A DNA stretch of 64,000 bases from an uncultured Clostridia bacterium (GTDB taxonomy: Bacteria; Bacillota; Clostridia; TANB77; CAG-508): the NCBI GenBank assembly GCA_948852945.1, contig CAQPBJ010000007.1, forward strand, positions 16,513 through 80,512, given 5' to 3'. Under the pieces are notes generated by a model that was not told the DNA's origin, did no database searches, and worked only from the letters and a program-made list of their open reading frames with translations. The position numbers and the translations under genes are program-made. Of this stretch, positions 39,401 to 48,408 are shown piece after piece; the first letter of the stretch is position 1, and each line of letters starts with the position of its first letter.

Positions 39401-39778
39401 TTATTCTTCATTATCTTTTTTTACTATTTTGTTGTATTGTACTAATGAGAACATTCCAAATACAAGTGCTAATAGAAGAACTAAAGCAAGATTTAATTCA
39501 CTACTACTGATACCTGTGTTTGGTAAATTTTCAGATACATTTGAACTATTAATAGTTTTTGGTGTATTATTTGTCATTAATGGTGCATTACTAGTGTTAT
39601 TTCCTGTAGTGTTATTATCAACATCATTAGTAGTATTATTTTCATCATCTGTATTACTTGTATTAGAAGTATTTGTAGAATTACCACCTGAGATTGTTCT
39701 AGCAAGTGAAGTATTTGCAAATGCTAAAATAACTAATATTGATAACATAAGGATAACAGCTTTTTTAAAATTTTTCAT
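39401..39778 (-). CDS. small sortase-anchored surface protein (LPNTG)
   Basis: 125 residues. A basic start and signal peptide (about 1-27, ending near LARTISG), a low-complexity Asn/Thr/Ser/Asp-rich stalk (about 28-85), then LPNTG near residue 87, a hydrophobic helix and a short charged tail containing KK. This is the classical cell-wall sorting arrangement, so a sortase should anchor it to peptidoglycan. The stalk is too short to present a large domain. SD GGAGGAGC precedes the start on the minus strand. Partner sortase is not in the window. Confidence 0.8.
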   Translation of the reverse strand: MKNFKKAVILMLSILVILAFANTSLARTISGGNSTNTSNTSNTDDENNTTNDVDNNTTGNNTSNAPLMTNNTPKTINSSNVSENLPNTGISSSELNLALVLLLALVFGMFSLVQYNKIVKKDNEE

Positions 39779-39923
39779 GTTGCTCCTCCTGTTTATAAAA
39801 AATATTATTAATTGATTATATTTTACAAGTAATTTAAATATAATGTCAAGTAGTATAGTAAAATGAAATAAAAAGTTAATATTTGTAATAATTAAAAAAA
39901 TTTTGAAAAAAGAAAAATTAAAC

Positions 39924-39952
39924 TTTACAAAAGAAATTATATTTTATATAAT
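39924..39952 (+). promoter_or_regulatory. promoter for pcrA
   Basis: TTTACA at 39924 and TATAAT at 39947 with a 17-base spacer, about 50 bases before the ATG. Confidence 0.6.
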
Positions 39953-39999
39953 GCAAACATAAATTCGTAAAAAAGACACACACGAAAGGAAAAAGTAAA

Positions 40000-42282
40000 A
40001 TGAATGAAATTATAGAAGGACTAAATGATATGCAAAAAGAAGCGGTTTTGAGTACTTCTGGACCATGTTTAGTAATAGCAGGAGCAGGTTCTGGAAAAAC
40101 GAAAGTTTTAACTCATAAAATCGCTTATTTAATGCAAGAAAAGGATATAAAACCATGGAATATTTTAGCTATTACATTTACAAATAAAGCAGCAAATGAG
40201 ATGAAAGAAAGAGTTGAAAAATTAGTAGGTGAAGTTGCAAAAGATATGTGGATAGGCACATTTCACTCAATATGTGTTCGTATATTAAGAAGATATATTG
40301 ATAGAATTGGTTTTACATCTTCTTTTGTTATATTTGATTCATCTGACCAAAGAACATTAGTTAAACAATGTTTAAAACAATTAAATATTGATGATAAAAT
40401 GTTTACAGACAGAGCTGTTTTAGCAGAAATTAGTAATGCTAAAAATGAAATGCTTGAGCCAGATATGTATAAACTTAGAACAAATAATGAGATTAGAAAA
40501 GAGACTATTGCTCAAGTTTATGAAATGTATCAAAAAAGATTAAGAGAAAACAATGCAATTGATTTTGATGATATTATAAATTATACAATAAGAATTTTAT
40601 CAGAAAATCCAGATGTTTTAGAGTACTATACAGATAAGTTTGAATATGTTTTAGTTGATGAGTATCAAGATACAAATAAAGCTCAATTCACACTAGTTTC
40701 TATATTAGCTGCAAGACACGGAAATATTACAGTTGTAGGAGATAATGACCAAGGAATTTATTCATTTAGGGGTGCAGATATAACTAATATTTTAAATTTT
40801 GAAAGAGATTTTCCGGGAACAAAAATTATTAAATTAGAACAAAATTATAGATGTACTCAAAATATATTAGATGCAGCAAATGCTGTTATCAAAAATAATG
40901 AAACAAAGTATGAGAAAAAATTATGGACTGAAAATGGAAAAGGTGGAAAAATTACAGTTTATAGAGGAACCGATGAATATGATGAGGCAAATTTTATTGT
41001 AGAAAATTTAAATACTCTTCGTAGAGAAGAATATATGACATATAATGATTTTGCTGTTTTATATAGAATGAATAGCCAATCACGTAGTATAGAAGATATT
41101 TTGAGAAGAGAAAATATACCTTACAAAATTGTTGGTGGACTTAAATTCTATGAAAGAAAAGAAATAAAAGATATTATTGCATATTTAAGATTAATACAAA
41201 ATTCATCTGATAATTTGAGTTTAATAAGAATTATAAATGAACCTAAAAGAGGAATTGGAAAAACTAGCTTAGAAAATGTTGAACAAGTTGCAATTCAAGC
41301 TGAAACATCAATGTATGATGTAATTAAAAGAGCCGATGAATTTGGACTAAATAGAGTATTTGCAAATTCAAGAGAATTTGTTTCACAAATAGAAGAATTG
41401 AGAGCTAAAAAAGATGATATTAAAATTTCTGATTTAATTAAAGAAACATTAAATAAAACAGGTTATACTAAAGCTTTAGAAGAAGAAAATACAACAGAAG
41501 CAGAAACAAGAATTGAAAACTTAGAAGAATTTTTAACAGTTGCAATAGAATTTGAAGAAGAATTGGCAGATAATTCATTAGAAGAATTTTTAGAGGGAAT
41601 AACACTTTCAAGTGATATTGATGGAACAGATGAAAGTGAAGATTCTGTTACACTAATGACACTACATAGTGCTAAAGGACTTGAATTTCCAGCAGTATTT
41701 TTAGTAGGAATGGAAGAAGGAATTTTCCCAGGTTATAAATCTATTGGAGAACCAAAAGAGCTTGAAGAAGAGAGGCGTTTAGCATATGTTGGAATAACTA
41801 GAGCAAAACAAAATTTATTTATAAGTTGTGCTAAACAAAGAACAATTTTTGGTTCAACAAGTTGTAATCAACCTTCAAGATTTGTAAAAGAAATTCCAAA
41901 AGAATTATTTGATGGATATGATGAATCATTTGAAGAAACAACTTCAAAATCATATGAAGATTATCAATACGAATGGAAATATGGCGGAAGTGCTGTAACT
42001 TCTTATAAATCTAATGAAGTAGCTTCTGTAAAACCAAAAACACAATATGCATTTAAAACAGCTGAAAGCTTTTTAAACAATTTGAACAAAAAAGTATCTG
42101 CTGATAGTTTAGATATTAGTATTTATAGAGCAGGACAACGTGTGTATCATAAGAAATTTGGCGAAGGTAAAATTAATTATGTTGAAACAGAAGGTGATGA
42201 TGCTAAAGTTGATATTACTTTTGACAAAATTGGGCATAAACGTTTGATGGCAAAATATGCTGGTTTAGAGGTTTTAGATTAA
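40000..42282 (+). CDS. pcrA: ATP-dependent DNA helicase PcrA/UvrD
   Basis: 760 residues, SF1A helicase. Walker A AGAGSGKTK (about 27-35), motif Ia ITFTNKAANEMKER, motif II VDEYQDTN, motif III GDNDQGIYSFRGAD, motif IV QNYRCTQNI, motif V TLHSAKGLEFPAVF, motif VI EERRLAYVGITRAK. The C-terminal GQRVYHKKFGEGKI... part is the Tudor-like domain of PcrA that contacts RNA polymerase. Unwinds DNA 3'-5' in repair and rolling-circle plasmid replication. Monocistronic, with its own promoter and terminator. Confidence 0.95.
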   Translation: MNEIIEGLNDMQKEAVLSTSGPCLVIAGAGSGKTKVLTHKIAYLMQEKDIKPWNILAITFTNKAANEMKERVEKLVGEVAKDMWIGTFHSICVRILRRYIDRIGFTSSFVIFDSSDQRTLVKQCLKQLNIDDKMFTDRAVLAEISNAKNEMLEPDMYKLRTNNEIRKETIAQVYEMYQKRLRENNAIDFDDIINYTIRILSENPDVLEYYTDKFEYVLVDEYQDTNKAQFTLVSILAARHGNITVVGDNDQGIYSFRGADITNILNFERDFPGTKIIKLEQNYRCTQNILDAANAVIKNNETKYEKKLWTENGKGGKITVYRGTDEYDEANFIVENLNTLRREEYMTYNDFAVLYRMNSQSRSIEDILRRENIPYKIVGGLKFYERKEIKDIIAYLRLIQNSSDNLSLIRIINEPKRGIGKTSLENVEQVAIQAETSMYDVIKRADEFGLNRVFANSREFVSQIEELRAKKDDIKISDLIKETLNKTGYTKALEEENTTEAETRIENLEEFLTVAIEFEEELADNSLEEFLEGITLSSDIDGTDESEDSVTLMTLHSAKGLEFPAVFLVGMEEGIFPGYKSIGEPKELEEERRLAYVGITRAKQNLFISCAKQRTIFGSTSCNQPSRFVKEIPKELFDGYDESFEETTSKSYEDYQYEWKYGGSAVTSYKSNEVASVKPKTQYAFKTAESFLNNLNKKVSADSLDISIYRAGQRVYHKKFGEGKINYVETEGDDAKVDITFDKIGHKRLMAKYAGLEVLD

Positions 42283-42283
42283 T

Positions 42284-42328
42284 AAAATAGACATCCTTTT
42301 ATATAAAGATAAAGGATGTCTATTTTAT
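42284..42328 (+). terminator. terminator after pcrA
   Basis: Arms AAAATAGACATCCTTT and AAAGGATGTCTATTTT. Confidence 0.85.
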
Positions 42329-42459
42329 ATATTGTGGGCGTTGTATAATATTAAATTTTATTGTATATAAATTTATTTTATAAAATATTTGAAAACAGTA
42401 ATTTCTATGGTATAATTTATAGTATATTTGTTTATGCCATAAGAAAGGAAGAAGAGATA

Positions 42460-43545
42460 TTGAATCAGATATTAGATCATAGCGGACCAAAACAAGCTAG
42501 ACCTGGAAAAAATCCAGCAGATACTTTGAAAATTATCAGAGTTTACGCTATTTTAATAATATTTTTTGGAATATTTTTTATTGCTAAAGGAAGCTATACT
42601 TTAAGCAAAAATAAAGAATTTCAGAAAAGTCAAATAAATGATCAAAAGTTTGCAGGACCGTTAATTGAGTTATATGCTGACAAAGATGAACTTTCAATAA
42701 GCGTTTCGTATGATTCTTCTATAGAGTCAATTTCATATCAATGGTATAGAGGAATAGTGACACCTGATGAAATTAAAGAATATGAAGCAAATAGAGAAGA
42801 AAAAAGTAATAGTTCAGACGAAAATGATGATGAAATTGAAGAAGAAAGTGATGATATAGCTGCTCTTGGAAAATTAGAAGAGAAAAAATTATCAAATGAA
42901 AAAAATGTAAAATTAGAAAAGATAGGAATTCCAAGAGGAGATACAACTGTTAGAATAATTGTTAGAGCAACTGATAATACTGTTGCAGAGTATATTCAAA
43001 GTTATCATACAGACGTAGGAGTAGATAAAATAGAACCTGAAATTAAAATAAGCCTTAAAGGAACAGTTTTAACAGTTATAGCAACAGATGAAACAGAAAT
43101 TTCAAAATTGATTTATACTATAGGCGATAAAGATAGTGTAGAAATTACAGATAGACAAGACAAAAAGACTATAAAAACAGAAATTGTTTTAGATAAAGTA
43201 GAAATGAATGATATTACAATAAATGCTGTAGATAAGGCTCAAAATACAGGAACATATAATCAAGAAGTTGATTTTTATGTAGGAAAACCAGAAATAAATT
43301 TTGATGCAGAACCAGATTTAAGTAAAATATATGTTTTAGTAGCATATCCTAAAGGAATTACAAAGATTGAATATGAATTTAATGGTGAAAAATTTGTTAA
43401 AGAATTTGATAATCCATCAGAAAATAAAGAAATAGAGATTGCCTTAGATACAATAGAAGGATATAATAGGGTCGATGTTAAAGTATATACAGAAGAAGAA
43501 CAGGTATATGCAGAAGATTATGGAGAATGTGAATATAATCCATAG
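42460..43545 (+). CDS. hypothetical membrane-anchored protein with Ig-like repeats
   Basis: About 361 residues from a TTG start preceded by AAAGGAAGAAGAGATA; the open frame continues upstream to 42361 but crosses the likely promoter (TATAAT near 42410). Features: a short cytoplasmic N-terminus (KQARPGKNPADT), one helix (about 25-45), then an acidic outer region. A Glu/Asp/Ser-rich linker (about 115-140) is followed by beta-rich segments resembling bacterial Ig-like domains (RIIVRATDNTVAEY, TVIATDETEISKLIYTI, ITINAVDKAQNTG). No enzymatic motif. Probably an envelope protein; function unknown. Confidence 0.6.
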   Translation: MNQILDHSGPKQARPGKNPADTLKIIRVYAILIIFFGIFFIAKGSYTLSKNKEFQKSQINDQKFAGPLIELYADKDELSISVSYDSSIESISYQWYRGIVTPDEIKEYEANREEKSNSSDENDDEIEEESDDIAALGKLEEKKLSNEKNVKLEKIGIPRGDTTVRIIVRATDNTVAEYIQSYHTDVGVDKIEPEIKISLKGTVLTVIATDETEISKLIYTIGDKDSVEITDRQDKKTIKTEIVLDKVEMNDITINAVDKAQNTGTYNQEVDFYVGKPEINFDAEPDLSKIYVLVAYPKGITKIEYEFNGEKFVKEFDNPSENKEIEIALDTIEGYNRVDVKVYTEEEQVYAEDYGECEYNP

Positions 43546-43550
43546 AAAAT

Positions 43551-43579
43551 AAAAGGTGGGATGAAAATTCCACCTTTTT
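43551..43579 (+). terminator. terminator in the 42.5/43.6 kb gap
   Basis: AAAAGGTGG and CCACCTTTT arms followed by T. It overlaps an alternative start of the next frame at 43561, which argues for the ATG at 43600. Confidence 0.65.
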
Positions 43580-43599
43580 GTATAAGTGAGGAAGATATT

Positions 43600-44409
43600 A
43601 TGCATGAATTAATGTATTTAATAGCATATTTTTTTGTTTATTCATTTATTGGGTGGTGTTTAGAATCCACATATAAAACTATTTTACAAAAAAAGATTGT
43701 TAATAGTGGATTTTTAATTGGTCCATTTTGCCCAATATATGGATTTGGTGCATTAATAATGTATTTATCTCTTCGAAATTTGACAGATAATATTTTCATA
43801 TTATTTTTGTTTGGATTAATAGTTCTTTCGATATTCGAATATTTTGTAGGAGTATTTCTAGAAGTAGTTTTTAAGACAAAATATTGGGATTATTCTAAAA
43901 ACAAATTTAATATTCATGGTAGAGTTTGCTTGAAAAATTCTATTTATTGGGGAATATTAGGAATTATTTTTATGAAAATGATTCATCCAAAAGTAGAAAA
44001 AATAGTAAATGTAATTCCTGTAATTTATCTTACTGTAGCTATAGTAGCATTAATGGCAATTATGTTTGCAGATACTATAGTGACAATTATCAAACTTGTT
44101 AATATTAATAATAGACTTAAAAAATGGTCAGAAGTTACTGAAAATATTAGAAGTAGAATTGATGCTATCAATTTAAGAAATGCCATTAGATTTGAAAATA
44201 TTAGAAATTCTAGATTTGAAAGTAATTTTAAATTAATGAAGAGAATAGGCGAGGCAAAAAATAGAAATGAATTGCTTGGAAGTTTAAAAGAAGAGCAACA
44301 ACATTTACAAGAGAAGATAGAAAGAAGAATAGAGAGATTGAAGAAAGCATTCCCAACTATGCAGTCTGATAAATTATTGAAATTCTTAAATAATATGAAA
44401 AAATCTTGA
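43600..44409 (+). CDS. putative ABC transporter permease (CmpB/PF06541-like)
   Basis: About 269 residues from the ATG after TGAGGAAGATATT. The N-terminal two thirds carry four to five membrane helices. The family signature is FVYSFIGWCLESTYKT with FLIGPFCPIYGFGAL, and YWDYS follows the third helix. The C-terminal part (about 180-269) is basic and helical. The family is annotated as putative ABC permease but has no firm function. No ATPase gene is adjacent. Confidence 0.7.
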   Translation: MHELMYLIAYFFVYSFIGWCLESTYKTILQKKIVNSGFLIGPFCPIYGFGALIMYLSLRNLTDNIFILFLFGLIVLSIFEYFVGVFLEVVFKTKYWDYSKNKFNIHGRVCLKNSIYWGILGIIFMKMIHPKVEKIVNVIPVIYLTVAIVALMAIMFADTIVTIIKLVNINNRLKKWSEVTENIRSRIDAINLRNAIRFENIRNSRFESNFKLMKRIGEAKNRNELLGSLKEEQQHLQEKIERRIERLKKAFPTMQSDKLLKFLNNMKKS

Positions 44410-44464
44410 AATTAAATTAATTTTAGGATATATATATTAAGAGAGGAAAACAAAGGAGAAATTT

Positions 44465-45391
44465 ATGATACAAGATATCTATATAATTGATAATACTGAG
44501 AGTGTATTAAATGTATTAAATCAAATATTTAAAGATGATGTTGATTATCAATTTAGTTCTGTAAAAACAGAAGAACTAGAATTAGCTTTAAAAAATATAC
44601 CTGACATGATTATAATTGATGAAGATACAATTAATGTAGATATTGTTGATTTGTGTAAAAATATTAGAGCAAATGAAGATAATAGTATAACTCCAATTGT
44701 TGTTATTTCCTCTAATTGGGATAAAGAACATAGAATAAAGATCTTAGAAGAATCTATAGAATATTTTATAATAAAACCAGTAGATAGAGAATATTTATAT
44801 TATACGATAAAAAATATACTTAGATTGTTACAAAGTAATAGAACTATTAGTGCTTTAACAGGTTTACCCGGAAATATTCAAATTCAAGCGGAAATTAAAA
44901 AAAGATTATTAAATCGAGAGACATTTGCAATGTTTTATTTTGATTTAGACAATTTTAAAGCATATAATGATATATACGGTTTTTCAAATGGTGATGAGAT
45001 TATAAAATTTACAGCAAGAACAATAGTAGATAATATACATAATTTAGGATTAGAAAATAGTTTTATAGGACATATTGGAGGAGATGATTTTATAGCAATA
45101 TTAGAGTCTACTGACTATGATAAAATTGCTAAGGATATTATTTCTGATTTTGATACATATGTATTGGGATATTATAACGCTGAAGATGTTGCTAAGGGAT
45201 TTTTAGAAGTAGCTAATAGAAGAGGAATTATAGAACAATTTCCACTTACTTCAATCTCAATAGGGGTGGTAGAAGTAACACCAGGAAGATTTAAAAATAC
45301 ACTAGAAATTGGAGAAGTGGGTGCTCAAGTAAAACATCAAGCAAAGTCAGTTATGGGAAGTACTTACGTGATAAATAGAAGAAAAAAATAA
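44465..45391 (+). CDS. response regulator receiver-GGDEF protein (diguanylate cyclase)
   Basis: 308 residues. N-terminal receiver domain (about 3-120): likely phospho-acceptor Asp in MIIIDEDTI and conserved Lys in FIIKPVD. C-terminal GGDEF domain (about 130-305): substrate site FYFDLDNFKAYNDIYGFSNGD and active-site variant GGDDF. Aspartate replaces Glu at position four; this variant is found in active cyclases. The upstream RxxD inhibitory site is not evident. It would make cyclic-di-GMP in response to phosphorylation; a possible degrader is the HD-GYP protein at 32,570. Confidence 0.85.
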   Translation: MIQDIYIIDNTESVLNVLNQIFKDDVDYQFSSVKTEELELALKNIPDMIIIDEDTINVDIVDLCKNIRANEDNSITPIVVISSNWDKEHRIKILEESIEYFIIKPVDREYLYYTIKNILRLLQSNRTISALTGLPGNIQIQAEIKKRLLNRETFAMFYFDLDNFKAYNDIYGFSNGDEIIKFTARTIVDNIHNLGLENSFIGHIGGDDFIAILESTDYDKIAKDIISDFDTYVLGYYNAEDVAKGFLEVANRRGIIEQFPLTSISIGVVEVTPGRFKNTLEIGEVGAQVKHQAKSVMGSTYVINRRKK

Positions 45392-45424
45392 AGTCAATAC
45401 TTGTCAATTATAGAAAAATATAGA

Positions 45425-45459
45425 AAAAAAGAGGTTTTAAGAGTAAAACCTCTTTTTTG
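45425..45459 (+). terminator. terminator after the GGDEF gene
   Basis: AAAAAAGAGGTTTTA and TAAAACCTCTTTTTT arms. Confidence 0.85.
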
Positions 45460-45547
45460 TTTGAAAATAAATATGCGAAATCAGTATAAAAGTGTAGAAA
45501 ATGAGAAATGCTAAAATATGAAATTTGCTAAAAAAGGTTATTAGTGG

Positions 45548-45553
45548 TATAAT
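45548..45553 (+). promoter_or_regulatory. extended -10 promoter element
   Basis: TGGTATAAT just upstream of the M23 peptidase gene. A clear -35 box is not seen; the TGG extension may compensate. Confidence 0.5.
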
Positions 45554-45562
45554 TAATAGTGC

Positions 45563-46672
45563 GTGACGAAAAAAATATATAAAAAAGGAGTGAATTTTAT
45601 AGTAAGTAAGTGTATAAAATATTATGGTAAAAGACTAGTTAAACTTTCTAGTATTATCGCCATAGGTCTTTTTATAATAGCATTGTTCATTTGCGTTAAA
45701 TATAAACCACTATATAAAGTTACGTTAGATGGTAAAGTAATTGGATATGTTGAAGATAAAGATAGAATGCAAGAAAAAATTGACAAGTTTGCAAATAACT
45801 TGGAAGGAAACATCACTTCAATAAAAGTCGAAGTAATGCCAGCTTATGAATTAGAATTAGTAAGTAATGTTAAAGAATCAGAGACTAAAGAACAAGAAGT
45901 TTTAGCTTTAATTGAAGAAAATGCAGAAATTAAATGTAGAACTTATGCAATTAAGTTAGATGGAAACGAAAAAGCTTGTGTTAATTCAATGGAAGAAGCA
46001 GAAGCGGTAGTAGCTGAAATTAAAACAAATGTTACTGAGCCAATAGAATTAAATTTAGAAATTGAAGAACAAGAAAGAAATAAAAAAGATGTAGTTCAAA
46101 CAACTACAGAAATTGCTAAAGTAGAGATAAACAAAGATGTTGATGTAAAAGTTCAAGAATATGAAGCTGAGCAAGAATCAATAAGAAAGGCAGAAGAAGC
46201 TAGAAAAGCTGAAGAAGCAAGAAGAGCGAGAGCAAGAGCAGCTGAGGTTTCTGCTAGAAATAGTGTAAATAGAACAGCTGGAGCGTCTATACCAGCAACT
46301 GGAGCTACTTTTATGAGACCAGTTTCAGGTGGTATGATAACTTCTCCATTTGGGTATAGAACATCAGGATTTCATAAAGGTGTAGATATAGCTATATCTA
46401 CAGGTACACCAGTTTATGCAGCGGCTTCAGGAACAGTAACATTTTCAGGATGGAACTCTACAGGATATGGATATTTAGTAATCATAGATCATGGTAACGG
46501 ATATCAAACATATTATGCACATTGTAGTGCCTTATATGTATCTGCTGGACAATATGTTAATCAAGGACAAAATATTTCAGCAGTAGGTAGTACAGGAAAT
46601 TCTACTGGTCCTCATGTACACTTCCAAGTAATGTATAATGGATCGGTACAAAATCCACAAAATTATATATAA
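45563..46672 (+). CDS. M23-family metallopeptidase, membrane-anchored
   Basis: Up to 369 residues: basic N-terminus, one membrane helix (about 28-48), a long charged linker with Glu/Ala/Arg-rich helix (about 205-230), then an M23 (LytM-like) domain. Zinc and catalytic residues lie in GFHKGVDIA, then HGNGYQTYYAHCS, and GPHVHFQVM. It cleaves peptidoglycan cross-links or acts in spore engulfment (SpoIIQ-like arrangement). The start is unclear: GTG at 45563 has no SD and lies only 9 bases after the -10; the SD AAAAGGAG at 45584-45591 points to a non-standard codon (ATA/ATT) near 45596-45599. Confidence 0.8.
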   Translation: MTKKIYKKGVNFIVSKCIKYYGKRLVKLSSIIAIGLFIIALFICVKYKPLYKVTLDGKVIGYVEDKDRMQEKIDKFANNLEGNITSIKVEVMPAYELELVSNVKESETKEQEVLALIEENAEIKCRTYAIKLDGNEKACVNSMEEAEAVVAEIKTNVTEPIELNLEIEEQERNKKDVVQTTTEIAKVEINKDVDVKVQEYEAEQESIRKAEEARKAEEARRARARAAEVSARNSVNRTAGASIPATGATFMRPVSGGMITSPFGYRTSGFHKGVDIAISTGTPVYAAASGTVTFSGWNSTGYGYLVIIDHGNGYQTYYAHCSALYVSAGQYVNQGQNISAVGSTGNSTGPHVHFQVMYNGSVQNPQNYI

Positions 46673-46679
46673 CAAAAAT

Positions 46680-46712
46680 AAAGAAGCTAAATTTTAGATT
46701 TAGCTTCTTTTG
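46680..46712 (+). terminator. terminator after the M23 gene
   Basis: AAAGAAGCTAAAT and ATTTAGCTTCTTT arms followed by TG-rich DNA. Confidence 0.8.
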
Positions 46713-46828
46713 TGTATTACAAATTGTTTAAAATCATTGTAATAATGATTTTTGAATGATATACTATCAATATCTTATAATATAGGAAAGTTTTGGAAAC
46801 TTTCTACCAGTTCTAAAAGGAGTAATAG

Positions 46829-47272
46829 ATGTTTTTTATAGGATCAGACCATAGAGGTTTTGAATTAAAAGAAAAAATAAAAAAATATTTAGAAAAAGAA
46901 AAAATAGAGTGTACAGATTGTGGTACATATTCAAAAGAAATTACACATTATCCTTTAATTGCTAAAGATATATGTAGTAAAATGGACAAGCAGAAAGATA
47001 AAGCAATTTTAATTTGTGGTTCTGGAATTGGAATGTCTATGGCAGCAAATAAATTTAAAGGAATAAGGGCAGGAGTATGTTTTAATAAATTAGCAGCACA
47101 AGATGGAAAAGAACACTCAAATATAAATGTATTAGTTCTTCCAGGAGAATTTGTTTCAGAAGAAGAAACTATAGAAATTATTGAAATATGGATAAATTCT
47201 GAATTTTTAAATGGAAGATATACAGATAGATTACAAATGATAGAGAAAATAGAAGAAGAAAATATGAAATAA
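46829..47272 (+). CDS. rpiB: ribose-5-phosphate isomerase B (RpiB/LacAB family)
   Basis: 147 residues, typical length. Starts FIGSDHRGFELKEKI with the conserved Asp/His; ICGSGIGMSMAANKFKGIRAG forms the phosphate site. It interconverts ribose-5-P and ribulose-5-P; LacAB homologues act on galactose-6-P, so specificity is inferred. SD AAAGGAG. The next gene begins 13 bases after its stop. Confidence 0.88.
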   Translation: MFFIGSDHRGFELKEKIKKYLEKEKIECTDCGTYSKEITHYPLIAKDICSKMDKQKDKAILICGSGIGMSMAANKFKGIRAGVCFNKLAAQDGKEHSNINVLVLPGEFVSEEETIEIIEIWINSEFLNGRYTDRLQMIEKIEEENMK

Positions 47273-47284
47273 GGAGCTAAAACT

Positions 47285-48391
47285 ATGTGGGGAGATATTA
47301 TTATTGCCTTTTTATTAGCTTTTATTACTGCATTTATGGTAACCCCTAAAACAATAAAGCTAGCAAAAAAAATAGGAGCAGTTGATAATCCAAAAGATGA
47401 AAGAAGAATTAATAAAGTAGTCATGCCAAGACTAGGAGGAGTAGCAGTAGTTTGTGGATTTTTAATTTCTATTGTCTATTTATTAATTAGTTTAACATTA
47501 GAAAATCAAATAAATTTAGTAGATGGAAATTATCATTTTAAATTAATAGGATTTTTTATAGGAATGATGCTAATAGTAATTACTTGTTTTATAGATGATG
47601 TTAAAGGATTAGGACCAGTTCCAAAATTAATTGTTCAAATTTTAGCAGCATGTGCTGTAGTTTCTTCAGGAATTAGAATAAATATATTAAATATAGACTT
47701 TTTTAAACAATTTGGGGATTCAGTTAATTTTTTAAATACAGTTTCAACTATAATAACGATTTGTTGGATAGTTGGACTAACAAATGCAATTAATTTAATA
47801 GATGGATTAGATGGTTTATCTTCAGGAATATCAATAATCTCATGTGTATCTATGTTAATTGTGTTTGTATTAAATGGTTCACCTATTATAGCAATATTAA
47901 TAATAACATCATTAATAGGAGCGTTAGTTGGATTTTTACCTTACAATATGAATCCTGCTAAAACATTTATAGGAGATACAGGTTCTAACTTTTTAGGATA
48001 TACTCTAGGTGTTATTTCTATTATTGGTGTTGCTAAGACATATACAGCTTTAGTTGTAGCATTACCTATAATTATTTTAGGTTTACCAATATTTGATACA
48101 ATATTTGCAATTATTAGAAGAATAATAAAAAATAAATCATTAAAAGGAATAATGAAACCTGATGCAGGTCATTTACATCATAAATTATTAAGACACGGAT
48201 TTTCACAAAAAGAATCAGTTTTAATTTTATATTGTGTTAGCGCATCACTTGGTATGTTTGCAATAGTTTTATTAGAAAGTGGAGTTTGGAAAGCATTATC
48301 ATTTTTACTAATTGCTATAGCAGTATTTGCTTTAGGATATAAAGAAGTTTTTGATGACTCAAAAAATGATACAGAAACTAAAGAAAAATAA
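47285..48391 (+). CDS. undecaprenyl-phosphate GlcNAc-1-phosphate transferase (TagO/WecA-type)
   Basis: 368 residues, about ten membrane helices, MraY/WecA family. Conserved cytoplasmic motifs: MPRLGGVAVV, FIDDVKGLGPVPKL, NAINLIDGLDGLSSG, FIGDTGSNFLGY, and HLHHKLLRHGFS. It transfers a sugar-1-phosphate onto undecaprenyl phosphate to start a wall teichoic acid or other surface polysaccharide. The gene follows rpiB with SD AAGGAG and precedes a prepilin-like gene. Exact polymer unknown. Confidence 0.85.
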   Translation: MWGDIIIAFLLAFITAFMVTPKTIKLAKKIGAVDNPKDERRINKVVMPRLGGVAVVCGFLISIVYLLISLTLENQINLVDGNYHFKLIGFFIGMMLIVITCFIDDVKGLGPVPKLIVQILAACAVVSSGIRINILNIDFFKQFGDSVNFLNTVSTIITICWIVGLTNAINLIDGLDGLSSGISIISCVSMLIVFVLNGSPIIAILIITSLIGALVGFLPYNMNPAKTFIGDTGSNFLGYTLGVISIIGVAKTYTALVVALPIIILGLPIFDTIFAIIRRIIKNKSLKGIMKPDAGHLHHKLLRHGFSQKESVLILYCVSASLGMFAIVLLESGVWKALSFLLIAIAVFALGYKEVFDDSKNDTETKEK

Positions 48392-48408
48392 ATTACAGGA
48401 GTAAGTAT

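Noticed and set aside
39390..39815. 141-codon plus-strand frame opposite the LPNTG gene
   Set aside because: Antisense to a gene with clear signal peptide and sorting signal; hydrophobic appearance arises from the Asn/Thr-rich stalk.
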